A model generated the notes under the pieces. That model was not told the DNA's origin. It saw only the letters and a list, made by a program, of their open reading frames with translations, and searched no databases. DNA of 44,973 nucleotides, taken from CAZQBY01 sp964592405 [NCBI: uncultured archaeon] (GTDB lineage Archaea > Altiarchaeota > Altiarchaeia > JAFGQM01). Below, piece by piece: positions 22,310 to 30,056 of the stretch. The stretch is from positions 1-44,973 of the forward strand of contig CAZQBY010000010.1 of NCBI GenBank assembly GCA_964592405.1, given 5' to 3'. The translations under genes and the position numbers were made by a program. Positions within the stretch are counted from its first letter, which is position 1; the number at the start of each line of letters is the position of its first letter.

Positions 22310-22399
22310 TCAGCCACATGCCGACCAGCCGCATGATCTGCATAATTTACACCCTTCTACAAACTCCAGTGAACCTCCGCATTCAGGACATGTGGTCAT
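22310..22399 (-). CDS. 29-residue zinc ribbon protein
   Basis: The product [17 protein letters not shown] then [12 protein letters not shown] is a bare zinc ribbon with CPEC and CRSC knuckles. It resembles the C-terminal zinc tail of vitamin B12-dependent ribonucleotide reductases and other stand-alone archaeal mini-ribbons. A TATA-like ATACTTTTATACTTG (22416-22430, minus strand) lies about 24 bases before the ATG, the same spacing as for the well-supported genes nearby. Without that promoter the frame would be easy to dismiss. It is convergent with pgi. Function unknown; zinc or nucleic-acid binding is likely. Confidence 0.6.
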   Translation of the reverse strand: MTTCPECGGSLEFVEGCKLCRSCGWSACG

Positions 22400-22488
22400 G
22401 TGGAGTTAATGTCTTCAAGTATAAAAGTATTAAAACCCGCTCAGAATTTCATATATTTTTATTGTCTTGAAACCAATATGTTTTGAAT

Positions 22489-23985
22489 CTATGGCGGGCA
22501 ACTCAGGAGTGGCCTGACTTCAAATTCCCTTCCCCTCCCCCCAATATAGAGTTTTGCTTTTCTTGGACCGATTACATGAAAGCGGTGTATGACCCTGCTT
22601 TCTAGGGGCATCGGTAGCTCATCTTCATTCACAAAGATCGCCCCCGGGTGGTTGGTTATCAGCTTGTTTATTATCTCAGCCTGCATTATTCCATTTCCAA
22701 ACCATTCCATGTTTATGATTATGGGCAGTATATGCTCCATTCTCTTCTCTTCTATCTCAGAAAGCGATCCTGAGATCCTGAGCTCCTCTATAGCGTCCAG
22801 CAAATATAGCATGAAGGCAAGCCGCTTTCTCTTGTCCAGCTTCAGCATTGATATGTAAACGGTTTTGTTATCCTTGACCCAATTGTATATCATATCTCTG
22901 GTATTGGCTGTTTTTGTAAATATATCCCCATAGACCTTCTTTACAGTCCGCAGAATCCTAAGGGCTCGTGCCTTTGTCCGCTTGGTACCCTCCTCACCGG
23001 ATTTTATATCATCAATAATGCTCTCCACATTTTCAAGAGCCGCGGACTTCTGCAGTTTGTTCACGGATTGAAGTATCATTGTTGAGGCATCATCTGTTCC
23101 CAGCCCAAATAGCCTCCAGATGAATTGGGGGCTGGCCTGATTCAGGTTTATCCTAAACTTGGACTCCGGTTCTGATGGATCATATCTCTCCAGAGTGAAG
23201 CCCACATTATGGCTCTCAAGACCATATTTGCTGTAGTCATATGGATATGGGTTTGCCTGATCCAGCTTTAATGGGCACTTGCTGGAATCCAATATGAGCG
23301 GTATGGGCGACGCATCTATTATGGCATACTCGGCAAGCATCTGGGCTAGGTAGTTCCTTTCCTCCTCCGTTCCTTTTTTAATCGAGGTAAAACTCTCAAA
23401 TATGGTTTCTTCAACATTTACTATTCCATCCTTCGACTCTCCAATTGCAAAAACATCCAGCCTTTCCTTTTTGGGTTCCTCTCCCTGAGGAGCTATGCTC
23501 AGAAGGCTCAGGAGTATGGTCGGATTGCCCAAGATACTTGCAGAGTCCTGATAGGATGCATCCTTCAGGTCTATGACCTCCACCTTGTTTCTTTTGGCAA
23601 CCCTCTTTATTTCCTCTACCTTTTCGTTCAGACTCATAACCTTCTGAAAGACCACAGAGCCTATCTCCCTGCTTCCAAAGTCTACAGTGGTCGGTGGATT
23701 CAGAAGTATAAGGTAGGTTACATTTCTTCCCGGTATATACTGCTTTAGAATATTGATGTTCATGTCTCTGAGCTGCCCCTCTATCCTCTCTATACCCTTC
23801 GGGACAAGAAGGATCTTGTCCACTCTGATCATTATCCAGCTAACCTCACCAAATTTGGGGAAGATGGTTGTAAGCAGGACTTTGTCCTCGTTCTCATATA
23901 CTGCTACATTGAACTGGTTCCACACACCTCCAAACAGCCGCTCCCACGGCCCTCCGGGAAGGTTCCAGACGCTCTTGGATACCAT
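22489..23985 (-). CDS. HerA/VirB4-like protein with degenerate P-loop
   Basis: The start was set at ATG 23985 because the divergent TATA at 24000-24010 lies about 22 bases upstream. This gives 498 residues. The order of motifs resembles HerA/DUF87 ATPases: FAIGESKDGIVNVEETIFES before the P-loop, PIPLILDSS after it, INLNQASPQFIWRLFG, TKRTKARALRILRTVKK, NKTVYISMLKLDKRKRLAFM, and a C-terminal GGRGREFEVRPLL. Where GxxGxGK(S/T) should stand the protein reads SIKKGTEEERNYLAQML (about residues 202-218), and the Walker B area is only INMEWFG. It therefore looks like an inactive relative acting in a complex. The family assignment is my inference from pattern and needs a profile search. Confidence 0.55.
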   Translation of the reverse strand: MVSKSVWNLPGGPWERLFGGVWNQFNVAVYENEDKVLLTTIFPKFGEVSWIMIRVDKILLVPKGIERIEGQLRDMNINILKQYIPGRNVTYLILLNPPTTVDFGSREIGSVVFQKVMSLNEKVEEIKRVAKRNKVEVIDLKDASYQDSASILGNPTILLSLLSIAPQGEEPKKERLDVFAIGESKDGIVNVEETIFESFTSIKKGTEEERNYLAQMLAEYAIIDASPIPLILDSSKCPLKLDQANPYPYDYSKYGLESHNVGFTLERYDPSEPESKFRINLNQASPQFIWRLFGLGTDDASTMILQSVNKLQKSAALENVESIIDDIKSGEEGTKRTKARALRILRTVKKVYGDIFTKTANTRDMIYNWVKDNKTVYISMLKLDKRKRLAFMLYLLDAIEELRISGSLSEIEEKRMEHILPIIINMEWFGNGIMQAEIINKLITNHPGAIFVNEDELPMPLESRVIHRFHVIGPRKAKLYIGGRGREFEVRPLLSCPP

Positions 23986-23999
23986 TTTAATAAAACAAT

Positions 24000-24010
24000 G
24001 CATAATTATA
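24000..24010. promoter_or_regulatory. Shared palindromic TATA for divergent genes
   Basis: CATAATTATAG contains the palindrome ATAATTAT. Its centre lies about 21 bases from the minus-strand ATG at 23985 and 22 bases from the plus-strand ATG at 24028. One element could thus place both transcripts at their start codons. Confidence 0.45.
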
Positions 24011-24027
24011 GTTGTTTGACTAAAAAG

Positions 24028-24954
24028 ATGAGTGGCTCCAAACCTGAAGAACTAGTTGCTAAGCTCTATGAGGATGGTATGAGTGATGACGAGGTAAGGG
24101 AGCAGCTGACGGATTTCGGCCTGTCGGGCAGGGAGATACGTCACCTCATAAAGAAGGCAAAAAAATTGATTAAGGAAGGCAAGACCCGGGCGAAAGGGCC
24201 GGCCGGGGGGCCTGATGAGGAACCCAAATCACCAGTTCCCGCGGAGCCTGATCCCATGATACAACAACTTATGAAGGAGGCTAGAGAATCATCGGCCACC
24301 AGTGAGTCCGGCCCAGCCGAGTTAGAGCCTTTTGAACCTGAAACCCAGGCAGTTCCCGGGGAGGAAACCGGCGGCTTTGAGGAGTCCAAGGAAGTAGAAG
24401 AAGGGGTCAAAAAACCAGTAGAAAAAGAAGAAAAACCCAAGAAGGGCGGCTTTCTCTCAGGACTCTTCAAAGAAAGAAAAAAAGAGAGCACTGAGAAGGA
24501 GGAGAGGATTTCAAGGGCGGAGCGCCGTTCTTCCAGAAGGGCTCACGATGCTGAATATATGGCCAAGATGAAACGCCTGAGCATGATAAAGGAGGCCATA
24601 TCCAAACCTGTTGCCATGCCCAAGGAACCGGAAGCAGCTCCGGCGGAGAAGACAGAAGAAGGGATTGAGAAAGTGCCCGAGATGGAAGTGCCTTTGGAGG
24701 GCGCTACTGCAAAAGAAGGTGTGGAAGAAAGGAGCGAGGATGTGGAAGAAAGGGGCGATGTAAAGGAAACATCTGAAAAGGTCACAACTAAGGCTCTAAC
24801 TACAGAAGAAGAGAAAAAAATGGACGAAGAAACTGCAAAAAAGCTGATGGATGGAATGGACAAGCTAGAGACTGAAATGGGCGAGATCAAGCAGTTGCTT
24901 GATACCCTGCGCGAGCTGAATATTAAGCTGATTGAGCTCATGGAGAAAAAGTAG
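24028..24954 (+). CDS. Acidic coiled-coil protein with N-terminal helical domain
   Basis: The 308-residue product starts MSGSKPEELVAKLYEDGMSD. ATG 24028 was preferred over 23998 because of the divergent TATA. Residues 5-50 form a compact helical motif (DDEVREQLTDFGLSGREIRHLIKKA) resembling the UBA-like repeats of other archaeal proteins. The middle is Glu/Pro/Lys-rich and probably disordered, with a short basic patch. The last 50 residues are a heptad-like coiled coil (MDGMDKLETEMGEIKQLLDTL). There is no membrane segment. It is divergent from the HerA-like gene and leads a run of small membrane proteins, so it may be a cytoplasmic linker in the same assembly. Function unknown. Confidence 0.8.
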   Translation: MSGSKPEELVAKLYEDGMSDDEVREQLTDFGLSGREIRHLIKKAKKLIKEGKTRAKGPAGGPDEEPKSPVPAEPDPMIQQLMKEARESSATSESGPAELEPFEPETQAVPGEETGGFEESKEVEEGVKKPVEKEEKPKKGGFLSGLFKERKKESTEKEERISRAERRSSRRAHDAEYMAKMKRLSMIKEAISKPVAMPKEPEAAPAEKTEEGIEKVPEMEVPLEGATAKEGVEERSEDVEERGDVKETSEKVTTKALTTEEEKKMDEETAKKLMDGMDKLETEMGEIKQLLDTLRELNIKLIELMEKK

Positions 24955-24985
24955 GGTTTATAAAGCCCCAAACCGAATTTATAGT

Positions 24986-25642
24986 ATGGCCATAAAGACC
25001 TCCCACCTGCTGGGCCTCCTGACACTGGGATTCATAATACTCCTGATAGGCTGGCCCTGGTGGCTTGGTATAGGAATAATCCTCCTGTCAATGGCTGTAG
25101 CAGTTAGTGGTGAGAGCGAGGAGCCGGCACCCATGCCCGTGCCTGTGGAGAGGGCTGGTCAGGCTGCAGTGGCCGGAGTGGCGCAACCCGGTTCACAGCA
25201 GGCCGCACAGGCCGAGCCAAAGTACTTCGACGATTGGGGTGAAGACCAGCCAAACTGGACATTTCCGGACATAAGCAAGGACCTGAAGTTCAAGATATCT
25301 ACACCCTCGGATGCCATAGGTGATATGAAGACTATGAAGGACCCATATCATGATGGTGTGGATCACATAGGCGCGGTTGGTGCCAGAACCGGTACATTTA
25401 CCCTCGACCCGAATAATATAATCAGGTTCAAGGACGATTTTAGGATAAAGATAGATCAGATGAGTAAGGAATCAGGTGTTAGTGATGAGGGCCAGATGGG
25501 ATGGGAAAAGGGTGCATATACCTTCAGACTCTACTACAGAACCTCCCCAAAGAGGGCTTGGCCGCGCAGGACAGCTCTTCAATGGAAAGCTCCCCCACCA
25601 GGATACAAGCCAAAGCGCGTTGAATATGCATCATATGATTGA
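24986..25642 (+). CDS. Membrane-anchored unknown protein
   Basis: The 218-residue protein begins at ATG 24986 (MAIKTSHLLGLLTLG), because TATA-like GTTTATAAAG at 24956-24965 lies 25 bases before it. Two hydrophobic segments at about residues 8-40 are followed by an Ala/Pro/Gln-rich linker. A soluble domain of about 130 residues follows (YFDDWGEDQPNWTFPDISKDL, FRLYYRTSPKRAWPRR). No known domain is recognised. The stop TGA overlaps the next start in TGATG at 25640-25644, so the two are coupled. Confidence 0.8.
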   Translation: MAIKTSHLLGLLTLGFIILLIGWPWWLGIGIILLSMAVAVSGESEEPAPMPVPVERAGQAAVAGVAQPGSQQAAQAEPKYFDDWGEDQPNWTFPDISKDLKFKISTPSDAIGDMKTMKDPYHDGVDHIGAVGARTGTFTLDPNNIIRFKDDFRIKIDQMSKESGVSDEGQMGWEKGAYTFRLYYRTSPKRAWPRRTALQWKAPPPGYKPKRVEYASYD

Positions 25643-26082
25643 TGATGAACCTGTCGATAATCGTTGTCATTGCCGGAGTATTCTTCCTGCTTATGCCGCA
25701 GACTATGTGGATTGGGTTGGCGTTCTTGGCCCTGGGGACAATCACCTATCTAGTATTTCAGAAGAAGCCGGCAGGTATGCCTGTTGGCCGTCCGAGATAT
25801 CTTTCAGCTTGGCCGCAGATTGCTCCACAGCAGCAAGCGGGTGTTGGCTGGTCCATCAAGAGACCGCTGGGCGGGGAAAGGAACCCTGTAGCCCTAGCCC
25901 GGAACCCGTTGGAGCAGCCAGAAAGTGGTCCCAAGCTGGAAAATGGTGTGTTTAGCCTTCCACTCCCAATGAACAACGAGGTGGCCCAGTTCGTGAACTT
26001 GAAGTATAAAGTGCCAACCAAGGCCAAGGGTTTCACCGAGGAGGCTGAGAAACCCTCTCACCCACTAATACCAGGGTTTTAA
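25642..26082 (+). CDS. Membrane-anchored unknown protein
   Basis: The 146-residue product starts at ATG 25642 or 25645. It opens with two hydrophobic segments (LSIIVVIAGVFFLLM and MWIGLAFLALGTITYLV) and continues with a Pro-rich soluble tail. Its plan (hairpin membrane anchor plus Pro-rich soluble part) resembles the preceding and following genes, though no sequence match is obvious. It is coupled to the upstream gene by a one-base overlap. Function unknown. Confidence 0.78.
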   Translation: MMNLSIIVVIAGVFFLLMPQTMWIGLAFLALGTITYLVFQKKPAGMPVGRPRYLSAWPQIAPQQQAGVGWSIKRPLGGERNPVALARNPLEQPESGPKLENGVFSLPLPMNNEVAQFVNLKYKVPTKAKGFTEEAEKPSHPLIPGF

Positions 26083-26117
26083 CATTTATTAAGCTTTTGC
26101 CATTAACTTAAAACAAG

Positions 26118-26417
26118 ATGAACACAGTCCTGGTATTGGTCATGCTCATACTGCTTATCTTTGCCCTGAAGGAGGGTATGGTGTGGGTTGCTCTTGGCGT
26201 GGGTCTGATTATGGTCCTCGTTGCGACGAGTGATGAGGCCGGCAAGAAGAGAGACCGGTTTGTATATCCAAGCGATCAACTGCCGACCATTGAATCTCCT
26301 AAGGAACAGATGCTGAGGGTTAAATACCAGCCTAAGTGGGACGGTAATAACTGGTGGGAAGAGATAGCAGACCACTGGGGCACATCCATAGGCAGAACTA
26401 TAGGCCTGCTGCGATAG
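26118..26417 (+). CDS. Small membrane-anchored unknown protein
   Basis: The 99-residue protein has two hydrophobic segments in the first 40 residues (VLVLVMLILLIFALKEG and VWVALGVGLIMVLVA). A short soluble tail follows with WDGNNWWEEIADHWGTSIG. TATA-like ATTTATTAAG near 26084-26093 gives it a possible promoter of its own. It is the third protein in a row with an N-terminal membrane hairpin. Function unknown. Confidence 0.75.
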   Translation: MNTVLVLVMLILLIFALKEGMVWVALGVGLIMVLVATSDEAGKKRDRFVYPSDQLPTIESPKEQMLRVKYQPKWDGNNWWEEIADHWGTSIGRTIGLLR

Positions 26418-26447
26418 CCTCTGTTGAATCCAGTCCAAATATTCAAA

Positions 26448-27707
26448 TCATCCAAAGATAGCGTCTATACGGTCTATGGCCTCTGATACCAGAGTTTTCC
26501 TGACCAAGGAGTTCAGGAACGGGGTGTCCATGTTTGAAATTGCCAGCCTGACATCACTCTGCTCTACGGTATCATGTCCGTAAATGGCTGCTATCAATCT
26601 TGAGAGTGGGTCCAGGTATACAATCATACCATTGGAGAGCAACAGGGTTTCTATGGCATAATCAACAATCAGGACGCCCTTGTAATCCAATAAGTATTCC
26701 GCGAGGTAGGCCACACTCATCTGGAAGCCAACACGCCTTACCAGAAGCTTCATGTAATCTGCCAGCTCCTCAAGTGCTCCTTCCGAATAGCAAAGGCTCT
26801 CAAATGTGTTCCACCTGTATGAGTTTCTGCCAGCCCTGACTGACCACCAGCCGGCCCTGACGGGTAACCGCATAACCTTTTTGCCCTTGGGCAGAAAGAT
26901 TATATTATCAAGATCCCTGAAAACGTTCCTCCAGCGGTCTTTTGATGGCGAATAATCCAGAATACCTGTGATATTGGGAATCCTCTTCAATATCCTCTTA
27001 TCCTGCATTGTGGCATCAGCCGTGTCATAGGGTTCGCCTGTTATGACGCCATGGCTCGCCAGCGTGACTTGATCCGACCATGCTCTGATGGTTTCTATCA
27101 TATTCCCGGGTTCTTTCACCCTCCCTAGGAGATCTACGGCCTTGTCCATGAATCTGAGCTTCCTGTGCCTCTCCATAAACGCAGGAGGATATGTTGCCCT
27201 GATATGCTCGGCCAGGGTTTTCCTTCTCTTCAGGGCCATGAGCGTAGCCTTTCCATTCTCTGTGTGCATGGCAATGCTCCTTTCTATGTCACGCCTTTTA
27301 ATCCTCGGCTGTGATGGGGAGCCAACCTGGGGACATTTGAGACTTATGTCCACAACCAAATTGTTGTCAAATCCCGGAGTCACCATTAGGGGATAAGAAC
27401 GGCATACCGTCGGCCGGTTCTCATACATGTGGCACAAACCATCTCTCCCCAGTTTCTCACAAAAACCATCGGGTCCAAGCCTCAGGATGGGCCGGGTTGT
27501 ATATCCCCCCAGAGCAGGATAGGCTATCTGTCCATCCAGGCCTGCCTTTTCAAGCCTTTCTATGTCCAGATGAGACAATTCGACCGTGATGCAACATATA
27601 CCACACTTCTCGCAGTTATGTGTTATACCAATTGGAAAGACCGACTCCCATGGAATCTCCCTTCTGCCTATCTTGGTTTTTCCATGGAAATACCTAACCC
27701 CGGTCAT
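26448..27707 (-). CDS. YkgJ-type Cys-cluster protein
   Basis: The 419-residue protein has the cluster HNCEKCGICCIT (Cys32, 35, 38, 39) and, further on, CEKLGRDGLCHMYENRPTVC (Cys83, 92, 102) then RSYPL. This is the YkgJ/UPF0153 signature, thought to bind zinc or an Fe-S cluster. Most family members are 100-250 residues, so the extra 290 C-terminal residues are unusual and contain no motif I recognise. The function of the family is unsettled. A minus-strand TATA-like CTTTTTATAG at about 27731-27741 precedes the ATG by about 28 bases. Confidence 0.82.
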   Translation of the reverse strand: MTGVRYFHGKTKIGRREIPWESVFPIGITHNCEKCGICCITVELSHLDIERLEKAGLDGQIAYPALGGYTTRPILRLGPDGFCEKLGRDGLCHMYENRPTVCRSYPLMVTPGFDNNLVVDISLKCPQVGSPSQPRIKRRDIERSIAMHTENGKATLMALKRRKTLAEHIRATYPPAFMERHRKLRFMDKAVDLLGRVKEPGNMIETIRAWSDQVTLASHGVITGEPYDTADATMQDKRILKRIPNITGILDYSPSKDRWRNVFRDLDNIIFLPKGKKVMRLPVRAGWWSVRAGRNSYRWNTFESLCYSEGALEELADYMKLLVRRVGFQMSVAYLAEYLLDYKGVLIVDYAIETLLLSNGMIVYLDPLSRLIAAIYGHDTVEQSDVRLAISNMDTPFLNSLVRKTLVSEAIDRIDAIFG

Positions 27708-27754
27708 AATGTATGATTAGGAAGTCCTCTATAAAAAGATTTGAATGAGTTAGG

Positions 27755-28105
27755 TTAATAGCCCATCGGCAGCCCCAGGCCCCCCATGTCAACGCCCCCC
27801 ATTCCATAGGCGTCCATGCCGCCTGCCTGAGATTCCTCCTTGCCGTGAAGAACGAATATTATAAACAACCCACCAGCGATGAGGAGGGCATAAAGCATAT
27901 AATCTGTGCTGCCGGACTTGGAGGCCTCATAGCCGACGTATAAAACCCCCAACGCGATTATGGCGACTATTATATGGTGGGCCCCACCCATCATTATCAG
28001 GAAGATGGCACCAACCCCAATCCCCATATACATCAACGTCTGGTTACCAGAAGTAAGGGCCAGGCCCATGAGGATAAGGAAAAGCAAAAAGGTGGAGGAG
28101 TCCAT
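27755..28105 (-). CDS. Small membrane protein with Gly/Met-rich tail
   Basis: The 116-residue product has about four hydrophobic segments: FLLFLILMGLAL, MYMGIGVGAIFLIMMG, HIIVAIIALGVLYVG and YALLIAGGLFIIFVL. A cytoplasmic-type tail rich in Gly and Met ends it (MDAYGMGGVDMGGLGLPMGY). No family recognised. It begins 7 bases after the stop of the next upstream membrane protein, so the two are one operon. Confidence 0.75.
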   Translation of the reverse strand: MDSSTFLLFLILMGLALTSGNQTLMYMGIGVGAIFLIMMGGAHHIIVAIIALGVLYVGYEASKSGSTDYMLYALLIAGGLFIIFVLHGKEESQAGGMDAYGMGGVDMGGLGLPMGY

Positions 28106-28112
28106 CTTCTAC

Positions 28113-28454
28113 TCATTTTTTGCCCGGATAATTGATCCAGCTGCCTGTCCCACCAGTGGGTATCGGCGCAGGATACATCATTCCTTGGGGCGGATTCCTC
28201 AAGAAGCCCATATAAGCCCTGGTCATCTGGCCCTCCACTACCCCTGCTGTAAACCCTCCTATAAACAAATAGCCAAACATCACGAAGAAGAACAGAAACG
28301 CTATCCAAACATGTTGAAAGAATATAAAAAAGACTATAAACGCGGATATTGTTATGCCCAGCACTCTTGACTGGGTAGATTCCCTGACCTTGCGGAAAAG
28401 GTATATCAGGGCTATGATACATATCAGTAGGTGGAGGTCTTCAAAGAGGCCCAT
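28113..28454 (-). CDS. Small membrane protein of unknown function
   Basis: The 113-residue product has three hydrophobic segments: LHLLICIIALIYLF, VLGITISAFIVFFIFF and WIAFLFFFVMFGYLFIGGF. A Gly/Pro-rich tail follows. TATA-like GATTTTTAAAC on the minus strand lies about 25 bases before its ATG. It is the first gene of a two-gene unit with 27755-28105. Function unknown; it may be part of the same envelope complex as its neighbours. Confidence 0.75.
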   Translation of the reverse strand: MGLFEDLHLLICIIALIYLFRKVRESTQSRVLGITISAFIVFFIFFQHVWIAFLFFFVMFGYLFIGGFTAGVVEGQMTRAYMGFLRNPPQGMMYPAPIPTGGTGSWINYPGKK

Positions 28455-28545
28455 ATTATCTTTATTGCAGGTTGTTTAAAAATCAGGCTTCTCAATCAGT
28501 CTGTGGCTGGGTTCTTGATATAGAGACTGGAGGCATGAAAGCGCA

Positions 28546-29784
28546 TCACATCCTGTATCCGCATCTCGCACAAAACATATAGTCCGGCTCAACAGCGGCC
28601 CCACATTTTGGACACACACTAACTCCCTCTGCCCGTTTCTCTCCAGCACTTTTCTTGGATGGTACCTCCTTAGACTTCTCGCCTCTCAGGATAATAATCA
28701 TAGTGACAATCACCACCAAGGCGATGGTGATGACAATAATGGCAATAATGGGCAATGTATTATCCCCAGTTTGTGTTGTTTGTACCCTCCATGGGGGTGT
28801 ACAGTCTTGTGGACAGTTGCAGTAATTCTCCCCCTTGCCACACTCATTGTTACCGCATCTGGCGCAAACAGGGCTTCCATTACATGGTTCATCCGGACAC
28901 CTGCCATCATCCTGTGGCACCTCACAGCCTATCTGTTCAAGCCCCTCGCAGCAACCGAGAGCTACAGGATATGTAGTGATGCTCTGGCCCTCGGCTACAC
29001 ATTCTGGTATGAGGCCGAGATTTGGACAGTCCTCAGGACAAACGGTTCTGTTTTCTCCCTCTCCGCACACACCATCACCACAGACCACTTTCTCTTCTGG
29101 GCTTTCTTCACAGTCTTCGGGACATGTTCCTTCATCTTCTCCGAGAGAGGTATCACATATGCCGTCACCACACTCAAAGAACTTGCCTGATTCATCACCA
29201 ACAATGAACGTTACATATCTGTTTAAGAGCCGGAGGGCATATCTCCCCGGCTTCTCCGGTGTATAGGTGAGGATGCCCTGCCTGTCGGTGTGTGTTGATT
29301 CTATCAAAACACCATCCCTATATGTGGAGCTCACGAAGTCTGTTACCACTGTGATGCTTCCTCCCCAGTGTGTAGCCCCTCTAAGCTGTTCGGATTCCAT
29401 TCTCCCCCCATAATATATCTCCACATCACAGACTATCGGCTTGCCGTTTCGTGTATCGGTCACACTGAGCACAAATGGTTCCCCCACTCTCTTGTCTTTG
29501 GGCATCACGGTAAAAGTGGATGGCCAGTCTTCCTTGACACTCTTGGTTTTTATCGGCCGGCATTCCACCTGACATATCCTCTCATTAATGCACAACACAC
29601 TTTTGACTTCCCCCTCGCCGCAATACTCCTCGCCCGGTTTCATACATGCGGCGTTGCTGCCACAGCTGTATTCAAAGATTACACTGTCCTGTGTGGAGGT
29701 TATGATGTTAAACGAATAGGCTGATGCTAGGACTGTAGACACCATTAAAAACGCTACCAAATGTGATAAAATGCGCACGTCCAC
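28546..29784 (-). CDS. Secreted/membrane Cys-rich protein with C-terminal zinc ribbon
   Basis: GTG 29784 is chosen as the start of this 412-residue product because it gives a full signal peptide (ILSHLVAFLMVSTVLASAYS) and lies about 28 bases from an A+T-rich TATA-like element near 29812. The outer region has at least three CGDGxC...ENxxxCPxDC-type modules (CGDGICDTSLGEDEG, CGDGVCGEGENRT, CGNNECGKGENY). A single membrane segment (LPIIAIIVITIALVVIV) follows, and the cytoplasmic tail ends in CPKCG...CARCG. The arrangement suggests an exported Cys-rich head and a cytosolic zinc ribbon. Function unknown. Confidence 0.85.
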   Translation of the reverse strand: MDVRILSHLVAFLMVSTVLASAYSFNIITSTQDSVIFEYSCGSNAACMKPGEEYCGEGEVKSVLCINERICQVECRPIKTKSVKEDWPSTFTVMPKDKRVGEPFVLSVTDTRNGKPIVCDVEIYYGGRMESEQLRGATHWGGSITVVTDFVSSTYRDGVLIESTHTDRQGILTYTPEKPGRYALRLLNRYVTFIVGDESGKFFECGDGICDTSLGEDEGTCPEDCEESPEEKVVCGDGVCGEGENRTVCPEDCPNLGLIPECVAEGQSITTYPVALGCCEGLEQIGCEVPQDDGRCPDEPCNGSPVCARCGNNECGKGENYCNCPQDCTPPWRVQTTQTGDNTLPIIAIIVITIALVVIVTMIIILRGEKSKEVPSKKSAGEKRAEGVSVCPKCGAAVEPDYMFCARCGYRM

Positions 29785-29858
29785 TCTGTCCCTTTTTTTG
29801 GATTTTTGGATTTATTATTGGACCTGCAATTAAAATGGCTCGGCAACCCCAAATCAAT

Positions 29859-29869
29859 CTTTTTATATA
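29859..29869 (+). promoter_or_regulatory. TATA box for ppdK
   Basis: CTTTTTATATA is the strongest TATA-like element between 29785 and 30057. A start near 29890 would give a leader of about 165 bases, very long for this genome. The leader holds a GC hairpin and two short open frames. Confidence 0.5.
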
Positions 29870-29914
29870 TTCCATCTCTAAATAGAGGCTTCTGACTAGC
29901 CGAATAAACAAGAT

Positions 29915-29931
29915 GGGGGCCAACCCCCTTT
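29915..29931 (+). promoter_or_regulatory. Terminator-like hairpin in the ppdK leader
   Basis: GGGGG-CCAA-CCCCC is a perfect five-pair stem (29915-29928) followed by TTT. It resembles the terminator after ppdK (GGGG-CTGG-CCCC-TTTTT) and could stop or delay transcripts before the gene. Confidence 0.45.
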
Positions 29932-29932
29932 A

Positions 29933-30034
29933 ATGTCAAAACGCCGAAAGTCAGCAGCAGAAAGTCAGCAGCAGAAAAACTCAAAAAGATTCAAACGATT
30001 CAGACGATTCAAAAATTCAAAAGATTCAAAATAG
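29933..30034 (+). CDS. Possible 33-residue basic leader peptide
   Basis: ATG 29933 opens a 33-codon frame, [14 protein letters not shown] then a Lys/Arg/Phe/Ser-rich tail, stopping 22 bases before the ppdK ATG. It overlaps the stop of a six-codon frame (29913-29933, MGANPL) in TAATG. The sequence is built from imperfect direct repeats, so the frame may be accidental. No ribosome-binding site is visible. Confidence 0.25.
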   Translation: MSKRRKSAAESQQQKNSKRFKRFRRFKNSKDSK

Positions 30035-30056
30035 AAAAACTCAAGAGAGACCGAAA

